Below are positions 23,901 to 31,624 of a DNA stretch of 32,264 nucleotides, piece by piece. Source of the stretch: Pseudomonas antarctica (GTDB lineage Bacteria; Pseudomonadota; Gammaproteobacteria; Pseudomonadales; Pseudomonadaceae); NCBI RefSeq assembly GCF_900624995.1, contig NZ_UYXQ01000040.1:1-32264 (forward strand). Reading direction: 5' to 3'. The position numbers and the translations under genes are program-made. Position 1 is the first letter of the stretch, and each line of letters starts with the position of its first letter. The notes beneath the pieces are model-generated. The model ran no database searches, was not told the DNA's origin, and saw only the letters and a list, made by a program, of their open reading frames with translations.

Positions 23901-26900
23901 AGGCCGGTCTGGCCCTGCACCTTGCCATTGGCGTTGTTCAGGCTTGCGGCGTTCAGTTGCACGTCGGCGTCTTGGCTGTAGATCAAGCCGTCGGTTTGGT
24001 TTTGCACGACGCCGCTGCTGGTGATGACCACCCGCTCTTTGCCGGCAAGGGTGCCGCGCTCACTGTTATTCAAGCCGCCGGTGAGCAGGGTCAACAGGCT
24101 CTGGCTGATGATCTTGCCGTCGGCGTTGTTGTAGACCTGGTTGGCGCGTTTGAGCAGCAACGGCCCGGCGCTGGCCAGTTTGCCGCCGCTGTTATTGAGG
24201 TTGCCGAGCAGGTCGAGGGTCATGCCGCCGTTGCTGATCAGGCTGCCACCGTTGTTGCTCAGGTCGGTGCCGGTAAAGGAAAACCCCTGCTGCACGTTGA
24301 TGGTGCCTTGGTTGGCCAGGGTGGCCGCTTGCACATCCAGCTCGGCGCCGCTTTCGATCAAGCCGCCGTCGCCGTTCACCAACGCGCCGGTCACTGCCAG
24401 CGCTTGCCCGGTGCCGCTGGAGAGCACGCCACTGCCGCGGTTATCCAGGCTGGCAGCGCTGACGTCCAAACGCCCGTGGCTGACGAGTGCGCCTTCGGTG
24501 TTGTTTTGCAGCGCGCCGCTCAGGCGCACATCAATCGCGCCGCTACGGCTGGAGAGCGTGCCGTGGTCGCGGTTGTCGAGGTTGCCGCCACTGACGCTCA
24601 GGCCTTGCCAGCCGCTCAGCAAGCCCTTCGCGGAGTTCATCAGCGTGCCCGCGTTGACACTCAGGGTCTGGCTGCTGATCAGCTTGCCGCCGGTGTTGTC
24701 CAGGCTCCGCGCGGTCACGGAGAAGCCTTGCTGGCTGGAGATTTCACCGCCCTGGTTATTGAGGTCACGCAGGTTTTTCAGGGTCAGCGGGCCATTGGCA
24801 AGCAGCAGGCCGTTGCGGTTATCCAAGTCGCTGTTGTTCAGGTCGAGGGTCACGCCCTGCTCGCCGACAATGCGGCCGCCCGCCGCTGCCAAGGCATTGA
24901 CGCCCACGGCCAGCGCACCTTTGGCCGAGACTTCGCCACCGCTGCCGGTGTTCAGGCCGGCAGCCGTGAGGTTCAGGGTGCCGAGGCTATTGATCAGGCC
25001 CTGGTCTTGGTTATTCAGCTGGCCGTCGCTGCTCAATAGCAGGTCGCCACGGCTGTTCACGCGGCCACCTCGGTTGTCCAACGCCGCCGTGCGGGCATCG
25101 AGGCTGGCAGCGCCGATCATGCCTTTGAGGTTGGTCAGCGCCTGGTTGATGCGCAAGGTCAGGCCTTGGTTGCTCAGCAGTTTGCCGTTGCTGTTATCCA
25201 GGCTTTGCGCAGCCAGGGTGAAAGCCTGGCCACTGGAGATTTCGCCGTTCTGGTTGGTGACGGTGTTGAGGTTATTGAGTAGCAACGGGCCCTTGGCATT
25301 GAGCAAGCCCCCGGTGTTGTTCAACGCGCCGTTGTTCAGGTCCAGACTTAAACCGGCGTTGCTGAACAGCTTGCCACCTTGTTGATCGAGCCCGGTGACG
25401 CTGGCCGTCATGCCCTGCTCGCCGCCGATGCTGCCACCGTTGTTCAACTGTGCGGTGGTCAACGCCAAGGTGGCGCTGCTGTTGAGGCGCCCGCCTTGGT
25501 TGTTCAGCGCGCCCGTGCTGACGACGACCGGGCCCTTGCCGCTGATGATGCCTTGCTGGTTGCCCAGACTCGCGCTGTGCAGCGTGAGGCTGCCATCGGT
25601 GACCAACTTGCCGTCCTGGTTATCCAGGTTGCCGGTCACGGCGACGCTCAAACCTTGGGCACTGGAAAGGCTGCCTTTGTTGTTAATCAGGCTTCGCGCC
25701 TTGACGCTCAGTGCGTCTTCACTGCTCAGCACGCCTTGGCTGTTGTCCAGGTCGCCGGCCAGTTCCAGCACCAACGGTTGTTCGCTGAGCAGCTTGCCGC
25801 CCGTGTTGTCCAGCGAGGTGCCGGTGAGGCTCAGCCGCTGGCCGTTCAATTCACCGAGGGCGCGGTTGATGACCTGGTCCACCGCCAGGTTCAAGCCGCC
25901 GCGCGCAAACACCACGCCTTTGTCGCTGTTGTTCAACTGCTGGCCGGTGACGCTGACGTCGGCGTTGCCGGTCAGCTCACCGGCGCGGTTGTCGATCGAA
26001 CCCACGTCGAGTTTCAGCGCTTTTGTGGCGCCTACCAGACCGTTACGGTTATCCAGATTGGCGCCGCGCAGGTGCAGGCCTGCGGTGCTGATCAGCTTGC
26101 CGTTCTGGTTGTCGAGTTGCTCGATGTTGGCCGTCACCTGCGCCTTGCCGGCGATCTCGCCATTGCGGTTATCCAGGCCGGCGCCGGTCAGCAGCAAGTC
26201 GCCGTCGGCAATCACGCTGCCGCGTTGGTTATCCATGCGCTCGGTGGCATGGATTGCGACATCACCGCGGCCACTGAGCAGGCCGTCGGTGTTGTCCAAA
26301 CGGGTGCTGCGGGCGTCGAGGCCAACGGCGTTGATATGGCCGTTGACGTTGGCCAGCAGTTGCTCAACGCGCAAGGTCAGCCCTTGGTTGCTGATGAGCT
26401 TGCCGTGGCTGTTGTCGAGGTTGTTGGCCGCCAAGGTGAAGGCGTTCTGGCTGGAGATTTCGCCGTGCTGGTTGTTGAGGTTAGCGAGGTTGTTGAGCAC
26501 CAGGATCGGTGCGTTGATCACGCCCGCGTTGACCAGCTCGCCGTTGTGCAGGTCGAGGTTAAGTTGCGTGGTGCTGAGCAGCTCGGCGCCGCCCATTTGC
26601 GTGAGGCCGGTGAGGTTGGCCGTCAAGGTGCCAACGCTGCGGATTTGCCCGCTGTTGGTGACCTGGGTGGCCGTGAGGTCAAGGCTGTCGGCACTGGTGA
26701 CATGCCCCTCAACAGCGTTTTTGAACGCGCCGGTCGCGAGGCTTGCGGAACCCTGGCTTTTGATCAGGCCGTGAGTGTTATCGAGGCTGGCACTGGTCAG
26801 CTTGAGGCGTTGCGCGCTCTCGACGGTGCCGTCTTGGTTAATCAACGCCGTGGCGCTGGCGATCGTCAGCGGGCCGGCGCTGGAGAGGCTGCCGCCGGTG

Positions 26901-29900
26901 TTATCGATGCGCTGGGCCGCCAGGTCCATCGAACCTTCGCTGGTGAATTTGCCACCCGTGTTGTCCAGCCCAGCCGCCAATTGCAACGCCAGGGAGCGCT
27001 TGGCGCCAAAGGTGCCTTCGGTGTTATCCAGGCGGGTGCCGGTGAAGCGCGTGTTCTGGGCGAAGACCAAGCCTTTGGCCTGGTTGATCACCGCGTGCAT
27101 CGCCAGCTCCAGCGCAGTCCCGGCCAACAGCTTGCCGCCACTGTTGTCGAGGCGCTGGCCGCTGAGGTCGATGTTCTGCTGGCTGGAGATTTCACCCGCG
27201 CGGTTGTCGACGCTGTTGATCGTGAGCTTCAGCGCTTTTTTCGCACCGAGGACGCCGCCGTCGCGGTTATCCAGGGTGTCGGCGTTGAGGCTCAAGTTGC
27301 CCTGGGCGACCAACTGACCGCCCTGCTGGTTGAAGATCCCGACCGTGGCGTCCAGATCAGCCTGGCTGGCAATGCGGCCCTTGGTGTTGTCGACGCTGTC
27401 GAGCGTCAGCCGCACCGGGCCAACGGCGCTGGCCAGGCCGTTCTGGTTACTCAGGGATTGCCCGGTGATCGCCAGCGCCTGCTTGCTGTTGAGCACGCCT
27501 TGACGGTTATCCAGCTGGCCGACTTGCAGGTTCAGATCCTGATTGGCCCGCACCGCGCCGCCACGGTTATCCAGGCTGGCGCTGCGCAGGGTCAGCAGGT
27601 GTTGAGCGGACAGGCGGCCTGTGCGGTTGTCCACGCTGGCGGCTTGAATATCCACGACGCCTTTGGCCAACACACTGCCTTTGGCTTGGTTGTCCAGCAG
27701 GCCATCGACCTTCACGCTCAAGCTGCCATTGCTGACCAAGCTGCCGGACTGGCGGTTATCCAGGCTGGCCGCGGTCACGTTCAAGCGCTGGCCACTGCCC
27801 AAGGTGCCGCCCTGGTTGAACAGCGCGCCGGTGGTGGTGAGGTCGAGGCTGAAGTCACCCGTCACGTGGCCGTCGTTGCGGTTGTTCAACGTCATCGCGT
27901 TGACCACGCTCGCGCCCGTGCTTGAGACCTCACCGTCGTCATTGAGCAGGTCGGCACCCAGGTTCAGCGCCAGGTCTTGGGAGCTGCTGAACACGCCGCT
28001 GCTGTTGTCCAGGCGCGCTGCCTGGGCGCTGAGCCCGGCGGCGGAGATCTGGCCTTTGATGTTGATCAGTGCCTGGTCGAGCTTGAGGCTCAGCGCTTGG
28101 TCACTGAGCAGCTTGCCGTCGCTGTTATCCAGGCTGGTTGCGGCCAGGGTGAAGGCGTGTTCGCTGGAGATTTCACCGCTCTGGTTGGCGACCGTGGACA
28201 GGTTTTTGAGCAGCAGTTGCCCCGGCGCATGGATCAGGCCGCCGGCGTTATTGAGGTGGCCCTGGTTCATGTCCAGGCTCAGGTCGCTGAGGCTGTAGAG
28301 CTTGCCGCCGCTGCGCTGGTCAAGGCCGGTGAGGCTGGCGGTAAGGGCTTGGTTGCTGGCGATTTGGCCATCAAAGCGGTTATCCACCTGCCCCGCCGTC
28401 AGGTCCAGGCCCTCGGCGCTGGAGAGGCGCCCGCTGTTCTGGTTGTTCAGGCTGCCGGTGGTGACGCGCACGGCGCCGTCGCCGATCAGCTTGCCGCCAC
28501 GGTTATCAAGGCTGGCGCTGTTGAGGGTCAGGGCCATGGCACTGAGCAATTCGCCGTTGCGGTTGCTGATGGCGCCGCGGGTGGTCAATTGCTGCGCCGC
28601 GCCGCTGCTGAGGCGGCCGCCGTCGTTGTTCAGCGTGCGGGCGTGCAGCGTGAAGGTGCCATCGCTGCGCACGGTGCCTTGTTGGTTGTTCAGCTCATCG
28701 AGGGTCAGTTGCACCGCGCCGTTGGCCAGCAGGCGCCCGCCGTTACGGTTGTCGAACTGTTTGCCGTGCAAGGACAAGTCGCTGACGCTGGAAACCTCAC
28801 CGCCCTGGTTGTCGAACTGGTCGATATTCAGGTTCAGGAACTGGCCGCTGATGAAGTGACCGCCACGGTTGATCGCGACCCCGGCATGGGTGACGGTGAG
28901 CAAACGGTCGCCCTGCAGCAGGCCTTGGCTGTTGTCCAGCGTCTGGCTGCCCAAGGTGGTGGTCGCAGCGACTATTTTGCCTTGGCGGTTATCCAGCGCA
29001 GTGGTGACGAGCACCTTTGCGTCATCGCGTATTTTGAGTTCGCCTTCGGCGTTGATCAGGCTGTTGGCCTGCAGGTCCAGGCTGGTGGCGGCAATCAAGC
29101 CCTTGGTGTTGTCCAGCGCCTTGGCGATGCGCACCAGCAGCCCTTGCTCGCTGAGCAATTGGCCGCCACGGTTGTCGAGGCTGTCGGCGGTGAAGCCCAG
29201 CGCTTGGGCGCTGGAGATTTCCCCGCCCTGGTTATCGACACTGTTCAGGTTGCTCAGCAGCAGCACACCGGGCGCGTGGATCACGCCGCTTTGGTTATTC
29301 AGGTGGCCGCCGTTGAGGTTAAGGCTGACGCCTGCCTGGCTGTAGAGGTTGCCCTTGCCACTGTTGTCGAGGCTGCCGGCACTGACAGCCAACCCTTGCC
29401 CGGCGAACAGCGTGCCCTGGCGGTTATCGAGCAGGCCCTGGCTGGTGAGGTTGAGGGTGGCGTCGCCTTGCACCAAGCCTTGGCGATTGTCCAGGGTCGC
29501 ACTGCTGACCACTGCCGTGCGTGCCAACACTTTGCCGTTGCGGTTATCCAGCGCCGCGTCGATCTGTGCGAGCAACCCGTCACCGGCGCTGAGTGTGCCG
29601 CCATTGTTATCCAGGCTGCCGGCATGGATATCCAGGGCGTTGGCCGAGACCAGGCCTTGGGTGTTGTCGAGCGCCTGGGCGATGCGTACGGTCAGTGCCT
29701 GTTCGCTCAAAAGCTTGGCGTTGCGGTTGTTCAAGGTGTTGGCAGCCAGGGTAAATGCCTGGCTGCTGGAGATTTCACCGCCCTGGTTGTCGACGCTGTT
29801 GAGGTGACTGAGCAACAAGCGCCCCGGGGCATTGATCACACCACCCTGGTTATTCAGGTGGCCGCCATTGAGGTCGAGGCTGACCTCGCCCTGGCCGAAG

Positions 29901-31591
29901 AGCCGACCATCATCGTGCTGATCAAGGCTGGCGACACTCGCAGTGAGCGCCTGCCCGCCACTGATGCGCCCGCCCGCGCTGTTGTCCACGTGGCCCGCGT
30001 TCAAGTCCAGGCGCACGTCGCCGCGCACGGTGCCGTGCTGGTTAATGACCGGGCCTGTGGCCGTTAGGCTCAACGACTGCCCGGCTGAGACCAGGCCTGC
30101 CACGTTGTCCAGCGCTGCCAGTTGCAGCGAGGCCTGTGCCTGGCTCGACAGCTCGCCATTGCGGTTGATCAGTTGGCCGATACCTGCGGTGAGGTTGCCG
30201 CTGCTGGTGACGAGGCCACCTTGGCTGTTGAGCAGTTGACCGGCGTTTATCCCGAGGCTGCCGGCGCTGAGGATGCGGCCTTTGTTTTGGTTATCCAGGT
30301 TTGTCGCAGTCAGTTGCGCAGCGCGCTGGGCGCTCAATGTGCCGCGCTGGTTGGCCAGCTCGCCGGTGTTAATGCTGAGGTCGCGGCTGGCGATGATGGT
30401 CTTGCCGGTGTTGTCGATAGTTTGCGCGGTCAGGCGCACATCGCCTTGGGCATTGCGGCTGCTATCGGCGTTGACGCCAGCTTCGATAATGCCGTTGTTG
30501 GTCAACCGGCCAGCGGCGTCCAGGGTGATGCTGTCCTTGGCGGCGAGGGTTTGTTGGTTGGTCAGTGCGCCTTGGGTTTTCACCGACAAGTCGGTACCGG
30601 CGTAGACCGCACCTTTGGTTTCGGCGCTCTGCGCCTTGACGTTAACGGCGGTGCCCGCCGAGGTCTGGCCCATGACCACATTGCCCGCAGCATCAATCTG
30701 AATATCACCGCCGGCCACCATGTCACCCGACAAGCGCACACCCACACCGGCCTCGGTACCGACCAGCTTGACCGCGCCCACATACATGCCGCCCAGCGCC
30801 GAGGAGTCAATCGCCAAATCCGGCGCTTGGCTGCCATCCGCCGCACGTGCGGTGGCGTTCAAGGTGCGTGCGTCGACGTCGTTGCGACCGGCGACGATGG
30901 TGAGTTTTTTCGCCTGGATTTGCGCGTTAATGGTGGTCGCGCGGGTGATGATTTCGAACTGGTCGACGTTGGTGGCATTCAAGCCGGCGCCTTCGATGGC
31001 GACGCTGCCTTGGTCGACTTGGTAGCGACTGATCTGGCCGTTTTCGATTACCGCCTTGCCGGTGGTGAGCGTGGCTTGTGGCGTATTGATAAAGCCGCAG
31101 CCGTTGCAACTGATGCCGTACGGGTTGGCGACGATCACATGCGCCGACTGCCCCGCCACTTCGGTGTAACCGCGCAGCTGGCTGGGGCTGCCGCCGTTGA
31201 CTTCGTTGAGGATGATGTTGGCGGCGGCGCCTTTGAAATTCGGGTTGCCGACGATGATGCCGCCCAGCTGGGTGGCCTGGGTGCGGTCGGTGGCGTTGTT
31301 GAGAATGACGCCGTTGGCACCGACGTTGTAGTCATGGAATTGGTTGTGCGACAGCCCATTCGCGTTCGGCGCGGCGATGTTGACGATGGGCACGCCATTG
31401 CCCGCTTGCGCCAGGCCCGTGCCCGGCGCGCTCACGACGATGCCGTCGGCCTGGGCCAGCAGCGGCTGCCAGAACATGGCGTTGGCCAGGATCAACGCTA
31501 ACCCACGTTTAGGCAGCCCCAGGAAGTGGGAGCGGCTTTTTACGGCAGCAGAAGGCTGGCGCGCGAGGAAGGCGAACTGGCGGACGTCCAT
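17366..31591 (-). CDS. cdiA: CdiA/FhaB-like exoprotein with C-terminal nuclease toxin (4741 aa)
   Basis: Giant two-partner-secretion adhesin/toxin exported by the CdiB partner and displayed on the cell surface to deliver its C-terminus into touching neighbours. Domains in order: an extended signal peptide (to about residue 48); a TPS secretion domain (about 50-300) with NPYGISCNGCGF holding a CxxC pair near 164; and several thousand residues of filamentous haemagglutinin repeats (LDNRxGxLLS type, period about 20). Next come a central less repetitive region with a Cys pair (CTQHC, about 2990), a second repeat region (AGRDI/GGDVSLSAG type) at about 3400-3900, and a hydrophobic segment GAMLAIIIIVTVLTAGAASG (about 4015). 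A Gly/Ala-rich DUF637-like pretoxin region follows, then the toxin (about 4562-4741). No VENN motif is present. cdiB ends 33 bases upstream and the immunity gene overlaps the 3' end. The frame is intact throughout. Confidence 0.93.
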   Translation of the reverse strand: MDVRQFAFLARQPSAAVKSRSHFLGLPKRGLALILANAMFWQPLLAQADGIVVSAPGTGLAQAGNGVPIVNIAAPNANGLSHNQFHDYNVGANGVILNNATDRTQATQLGGIIVGNPNFKGAAANIILNEVNGGSPSQLRGYTEVAGQSAHVIVANPYGISCNGCGFINTPQATLTTGKAVIENGQISRYQVDQGSVAIEGAGLNATNVDQFEIITRATTINAQIQAKKLTIVAGRNDVDARTLNATARAADGSQAPDLAIDSSALGGMYVGAVKLVGTEAGVGVRLSGDMVAGGDIQIDAAGNVVMGQTSAGTAVNVKAQSAETKGAVYAGTDLSVKTQGALTNQQTLAAKDSITLDAAGRLTNNGIIEAGVNADSSRNAQGDVRLTAQTIDNTGKTIIASRDLSINTGELANQRGTLSAQRAAQLTATNLDNQNKGRILSAGSLGINAGQLLNSQGGLVTSSGNLTAGIGQLINRNGELSSQAQASLQLAALDNVAGLVSAGQSLSLTATGPVINQHGTVRGDVRLDLNAGHVDNSAGGRISGGQALTASVASLDQHDDGRLFGQGEVSLDLNGGHLNNQGGVINAPGRLLLSHLNSVDNQGGEISSSQAFTLAANTLNNRNAKLLSEQALTVRIAQALDNTQGLVSANALDIHAGSLDNNGGTLSAGDGLLAQIDAALDNRNGKVLARTAVVSSATLDNRQGLVQGDATLNLTSQGLLDNRQGTLFAGQGLAVSAGSLDNSGKGNLYSQAGVSLNLNGGHLNNQSGVIHAPGVLLLSNLNSVDNQGGEISSAQALGFTADSLDNRGGQLLSEQGLLVRIAKALDNTKGLIAATSLDLQANSLINAEGELKIRDDAKVLVTTALDNRQGKIVAATTTLGSQTLDNSQGLLQGDRLLTVTHAGVAINRGGHFISGQFLNLNIDQFDNQGGEVSSVSDLSLHGKQFDNRNGGRLLANGAVQLTLDELNNQQGTVRSDGTFTLHARTLNNDGGRLSSGAAQQLTTRGAISNRNGELLSAMALTLNSASLDNRGGKLIGDGAVRVTTGSLNNQNSGRLSSAEGLDLTAGQVDNRFDGQIASNQALTASLTGLDQRSGGKLYSLSDLSLDMNQGHLNNAGGLIHAPGQLLLKNLSTVANQSGEISSEHAFTLAATSLDNSDGKLLSDQALSLKLDQALINIKGQISAAGLSAQAARLDNSSGVFSSSQDLALNLGADLLNDDGEVSSTGASVVNAMTLNNRNDGHVTGDFSLDLTTTGALFNQGGTLGSGQRLNVTAASLDNRQSGSLVSNGSLSVKVDGLLDNQAKGSVLAKGVVDIQAASVDNRTGRLSAQHLLTLRSASLDNRGGAVRANQDLNLQVGQLDNRQGVLNSKQALAITGQSLSNQNGLASAVGPVRLTLDSVDNTKGRIASQADLDATVGIFNQQGGQLVAQGNLSLNADTLDNRDGGVLGAKKALKLTINSVDNRAGEISSQQNIDLSGQRLDNSGGKLLAGTALELAMHAVINQAKGLVFAQNTRFTGTRLDNTEGTFGAKRSLALQLAAGLDNTGGKFTSEGSMDLAAQRIDNTGGSLSSAGPLTIASATALINQDGTVESAQRLKLTSASLDNTHGLIKSQGSASLATGAFKNAVEGHVTSADSLDLTATQVTNSGQIRSVGTLTANLTGLTQMGGAELLSTTQLNLDLHNGELVNAGVINAPILVLNNLANLNNQHGEISSQNAFTLAANNLDNSHGKLISNQGLTLRVEQLLANVNGHINAVGLDARSTRLDNTDGLLSGRGDVAIHATERMDNQRGSVIADGDLLLTGAGLDNRNGEIAGKAQVTANIEQLDNQNGKLISTAGLHLRGANLDNRNGLVGATKALKLDVGSIDNRAGELTGNADVSVTGQQLNNSDKGVVFARGGLNLAVDQVINRALGELNGQRLSLTGTSLDNTGGKLLSEQPLVLELAGDLDNSQGVLSSEDALSVKARSLINNKGSLSSAQGLSVAVTGNLDNQDGKLVTDGSLTLHSASLGNQQGIISGKGPVVVSTGALNNQGGRLNSSATLALTTAQLNNGGSIGGEQGMTASVTGLDQQGGKLFSNAGLSLDLNNGALNNTGGLLNAKGPLLLNNLNTVTNQNGEISSGQAFTLAAQSLDNSNGKLLSNQGLTLRINQALTNLKGMIGAASLDARTAALDNRGGRVNSRGDLLLSSDGQLNNQDQGLINSLGTLNLTAAGLNTGSGGEVSAKGALAVGVNALAAAGGRIVGEQGVTLDLNNSDLDNRNGLLLANGPLTLKNLRDLNNQGGEISSQQGFSVTARSLDNTGGKLISSQTLSVNAGTLMNSAKGLLSGWQGLSVSGGNLDNRDHGTLSSRSGAIDVRLSGALQNNTEGALVSHGRLDVSAASLDNRGSGVLSSGTGQALAVTGALVNGDGGLIESGAELDVQAATLANQGTINVQQGFSFTGTDLSNNGGSLISNGGMTLDLLGNLNNSGGKLASAGPLLLKRANQVYNNADGKIISQSLLTLLTGGLNNSERGTLAGKERVVITSSGVVQNQTDGLIYSQDADVQLNAASLNNANGKVQGQTGLGLTVSGDVNNQGGKLVSARGLDLRANRIDNQSGRIAAQTGDAVVNANYFANANGGLYAKGLVRVGGQTLDNSSGQIGAGTIDLGLSGALRNQAGIIESDTTLNLLAGDVDNVGGQLRALGSSGKTTVQVGGQIDNRNGQLETSNSDFTLTGSLQNQGGSVLHGGTGTFDIATANLTRAGGNVVTRGGLTLTADNWTNSSVIQAGRLTVNVNTLNQTAGGQLLASQSLVGNGGNWNNDGLIASDGSVAVQLAGGYEGNGRISSVGTLNLSAAQMTLKEPGSLAGGGASHVSVGGQLSNRGRLTSGSGLRIDAGSVVNTGTLGAAQNLDLTAQSLLNDHVAGDINARGFVFSGQDATFNVGSLTNNYSDIYSLGNLTMAGVAGGTAAQSIRNISASIESMGDLRLSANDVVNEREKFQLNQRLTSVGVSIRCTQHCSGGWSDRRPAVTLSRTVESVVEANSPSATLSAGRNMVIAGQNFTNRYSVVSAANDLSITGENIQNLAATGGSGTRSQEYGGITKIGKGQYNQMVAAVQAYNRAHPQGSPVDEAAFAALMTKFSPSLFSGINAPIPVAGGTQVVAPAIIQAGGNAQLIASKNISNITVLKTALGVGGRALDTGVGANKTQVVVLNAQLPPDLAQQQVNPLTLPGFGLPSGQNGLFRLSGQGGTSGQATGNQGGAQTWTLGSASIDPATRDQARPENQGRTIQVEGAALVTASTHQIALTAREAGAIDAVASAINIDAVGSADVQTLQPGRSSGGDITHVAGIDAHNPAQGAGPAVGATDLSGLAAADRDARSVHTALTESDGARPDLSSRGTNVAAIAPQTAVGQPTPLTSQTFTRVQGLPDSRAASQPHKYLIETSPVLTDLKQFMSSDYLLQGLGYNPDQSWKRLGDGLYEQRLVQQAVQARTGQRFIDGQNTDEKLFKYLMDNAISSKQQLNLSMGVSLTSQQVAALTHDIVWLEQHEVNGEKVLVPVLYLAQANNRLAPNGALIAGNDLKLIAGENLVNAGILRANNNLSAQAGNDLTNSGLIEAGNRLDLLAGNNIVNKAGGIIAGRDVTMTAINGDVINERSVTGWDDSGRGYSQHRDYVDSAARVEAANDLDISAGKDVASVGGVLHSGRDTTIVAGRDASLASAEERNATDMGRRLQSSNATQYGSSVEAGRDINVKAGRDITAIASQIDAKRDINMSAGGDMFLASAADEQHSSSKSKKEKRQEDHVSQVSTTLSAGGDVSLSAGKDLGLIASRISAGDEAYLVAGGNLALLSAEDSDYSLYDMKKKGSWGSKKTQRDEVTKVTHIGSEIKTGGDLTIQSQGDQKYQAAKLDSGNDLTIASGGSVTFEGVKDLDQESHAKSKSSLAWNSMSGKGNTDETLRQTQMVAKGEIAIKAVDGLHIDVKQVNQQTVSQAIDAMVKADPQMAWLKDAEKRGDVDWKLIKETHDSYKYSNSSLGQGAMLAIIIIVTVLTAGAASGVVGTAFAGAGTAGSGTAMAAAGSSAMVSAGTAVGTAAAGWGNAMATAALTSLASGSAVSFINNGGNLGATLKDVTSSNALKGYATSALTAGFTTGVIDPNLGGTTKPFNNLTKGFDLKTLEGIGGFAVHAAAQGVAAGTIQTVVGGGNLGKNVTGGLVSQAGNVVAATAFNYVGSYAQDHWQAAKNAGDTTGMAMWAEGGSARVTMHALFGGAVASATGGDFKTGAIAAGASQAMAQVLNDTFDKQPELRQAFAQVVGLTAAGLAGGDVNKASWVSQMADQYNRQLHQKETLALEALQKDDPANAYKLKAAACALVHCSASVPTEDPNYKYISELESDGGSFKDAQKQLLATGAFDEYGRWDKANDKLLKNDEALTRSGNASRAVLGAIGAAAGFGGAALTAPACVTVVGCAAPALSGLGGALSFHDGMQATGALLTPYQYTQGSKVLASFSMDTYPGDVNPMRDYGTAAARAAIEIALFKGAGKLAEGKSLLLTGEKTGSKATPSGLVSGETRVVGTGKTAANDASFDGAKGPGQVIPDAISPPKFSRVEDLFGQTFESIPLSHLPNWKTGSLVNDGVLGEQLALQTLNGKTGLNFKPLQNGSNHGCDGCAVAINGDTITVVVMDAKSSVNGVSKAGTPHGDPATRLRGWLGNSSIADSDPALRDALRAALLSENVKVQGVTVKVGVPAPGKTGVAEFKVEPWSKK
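24731..29880 (-). repeat. Higher-order repeat within cdiA, six copies of a ~40-residue block
   Basis: The block (LNNxGGVIxAPGxLLLxNLxxVxNQxGEISS-QAFTLAAxSLDNxxGKLLS-QxL) recurs six times. Its GEISS codons lie near 24740, 25240, 26450, 28165, 29212 and 29770. The distances differ (about 490, 1210, 1715, 1050 and 560 bases), so the array has grown or shrunk by unequal recombination rather than as a regular tandem. Confidence 0.7.
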
Positions 31592-31624
31592 GTCATTACT
31601 CGATGCCCGAGGGCGGTAAAAAAT

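Noticed and set aside
19550..30067. Very long plus-strand open frames opposite cdiA (for example 25379-27925 and 27977-30067)
   Set aside because: They are antisense shadows of the repetitive, GC-biased cdiA coding sequence: low-complexity Val/Ala/Gln-rich translations, no ribosome-binding sites, and the minus-strand frame is an intact recognisable protein.
17366..31591. Regular short repeats suggesting a CRISPR array
   Set aside because: The repeats are in-frame degenerate codons of haemagglutinin repeats, without conserved direct repeats and unique spacers.
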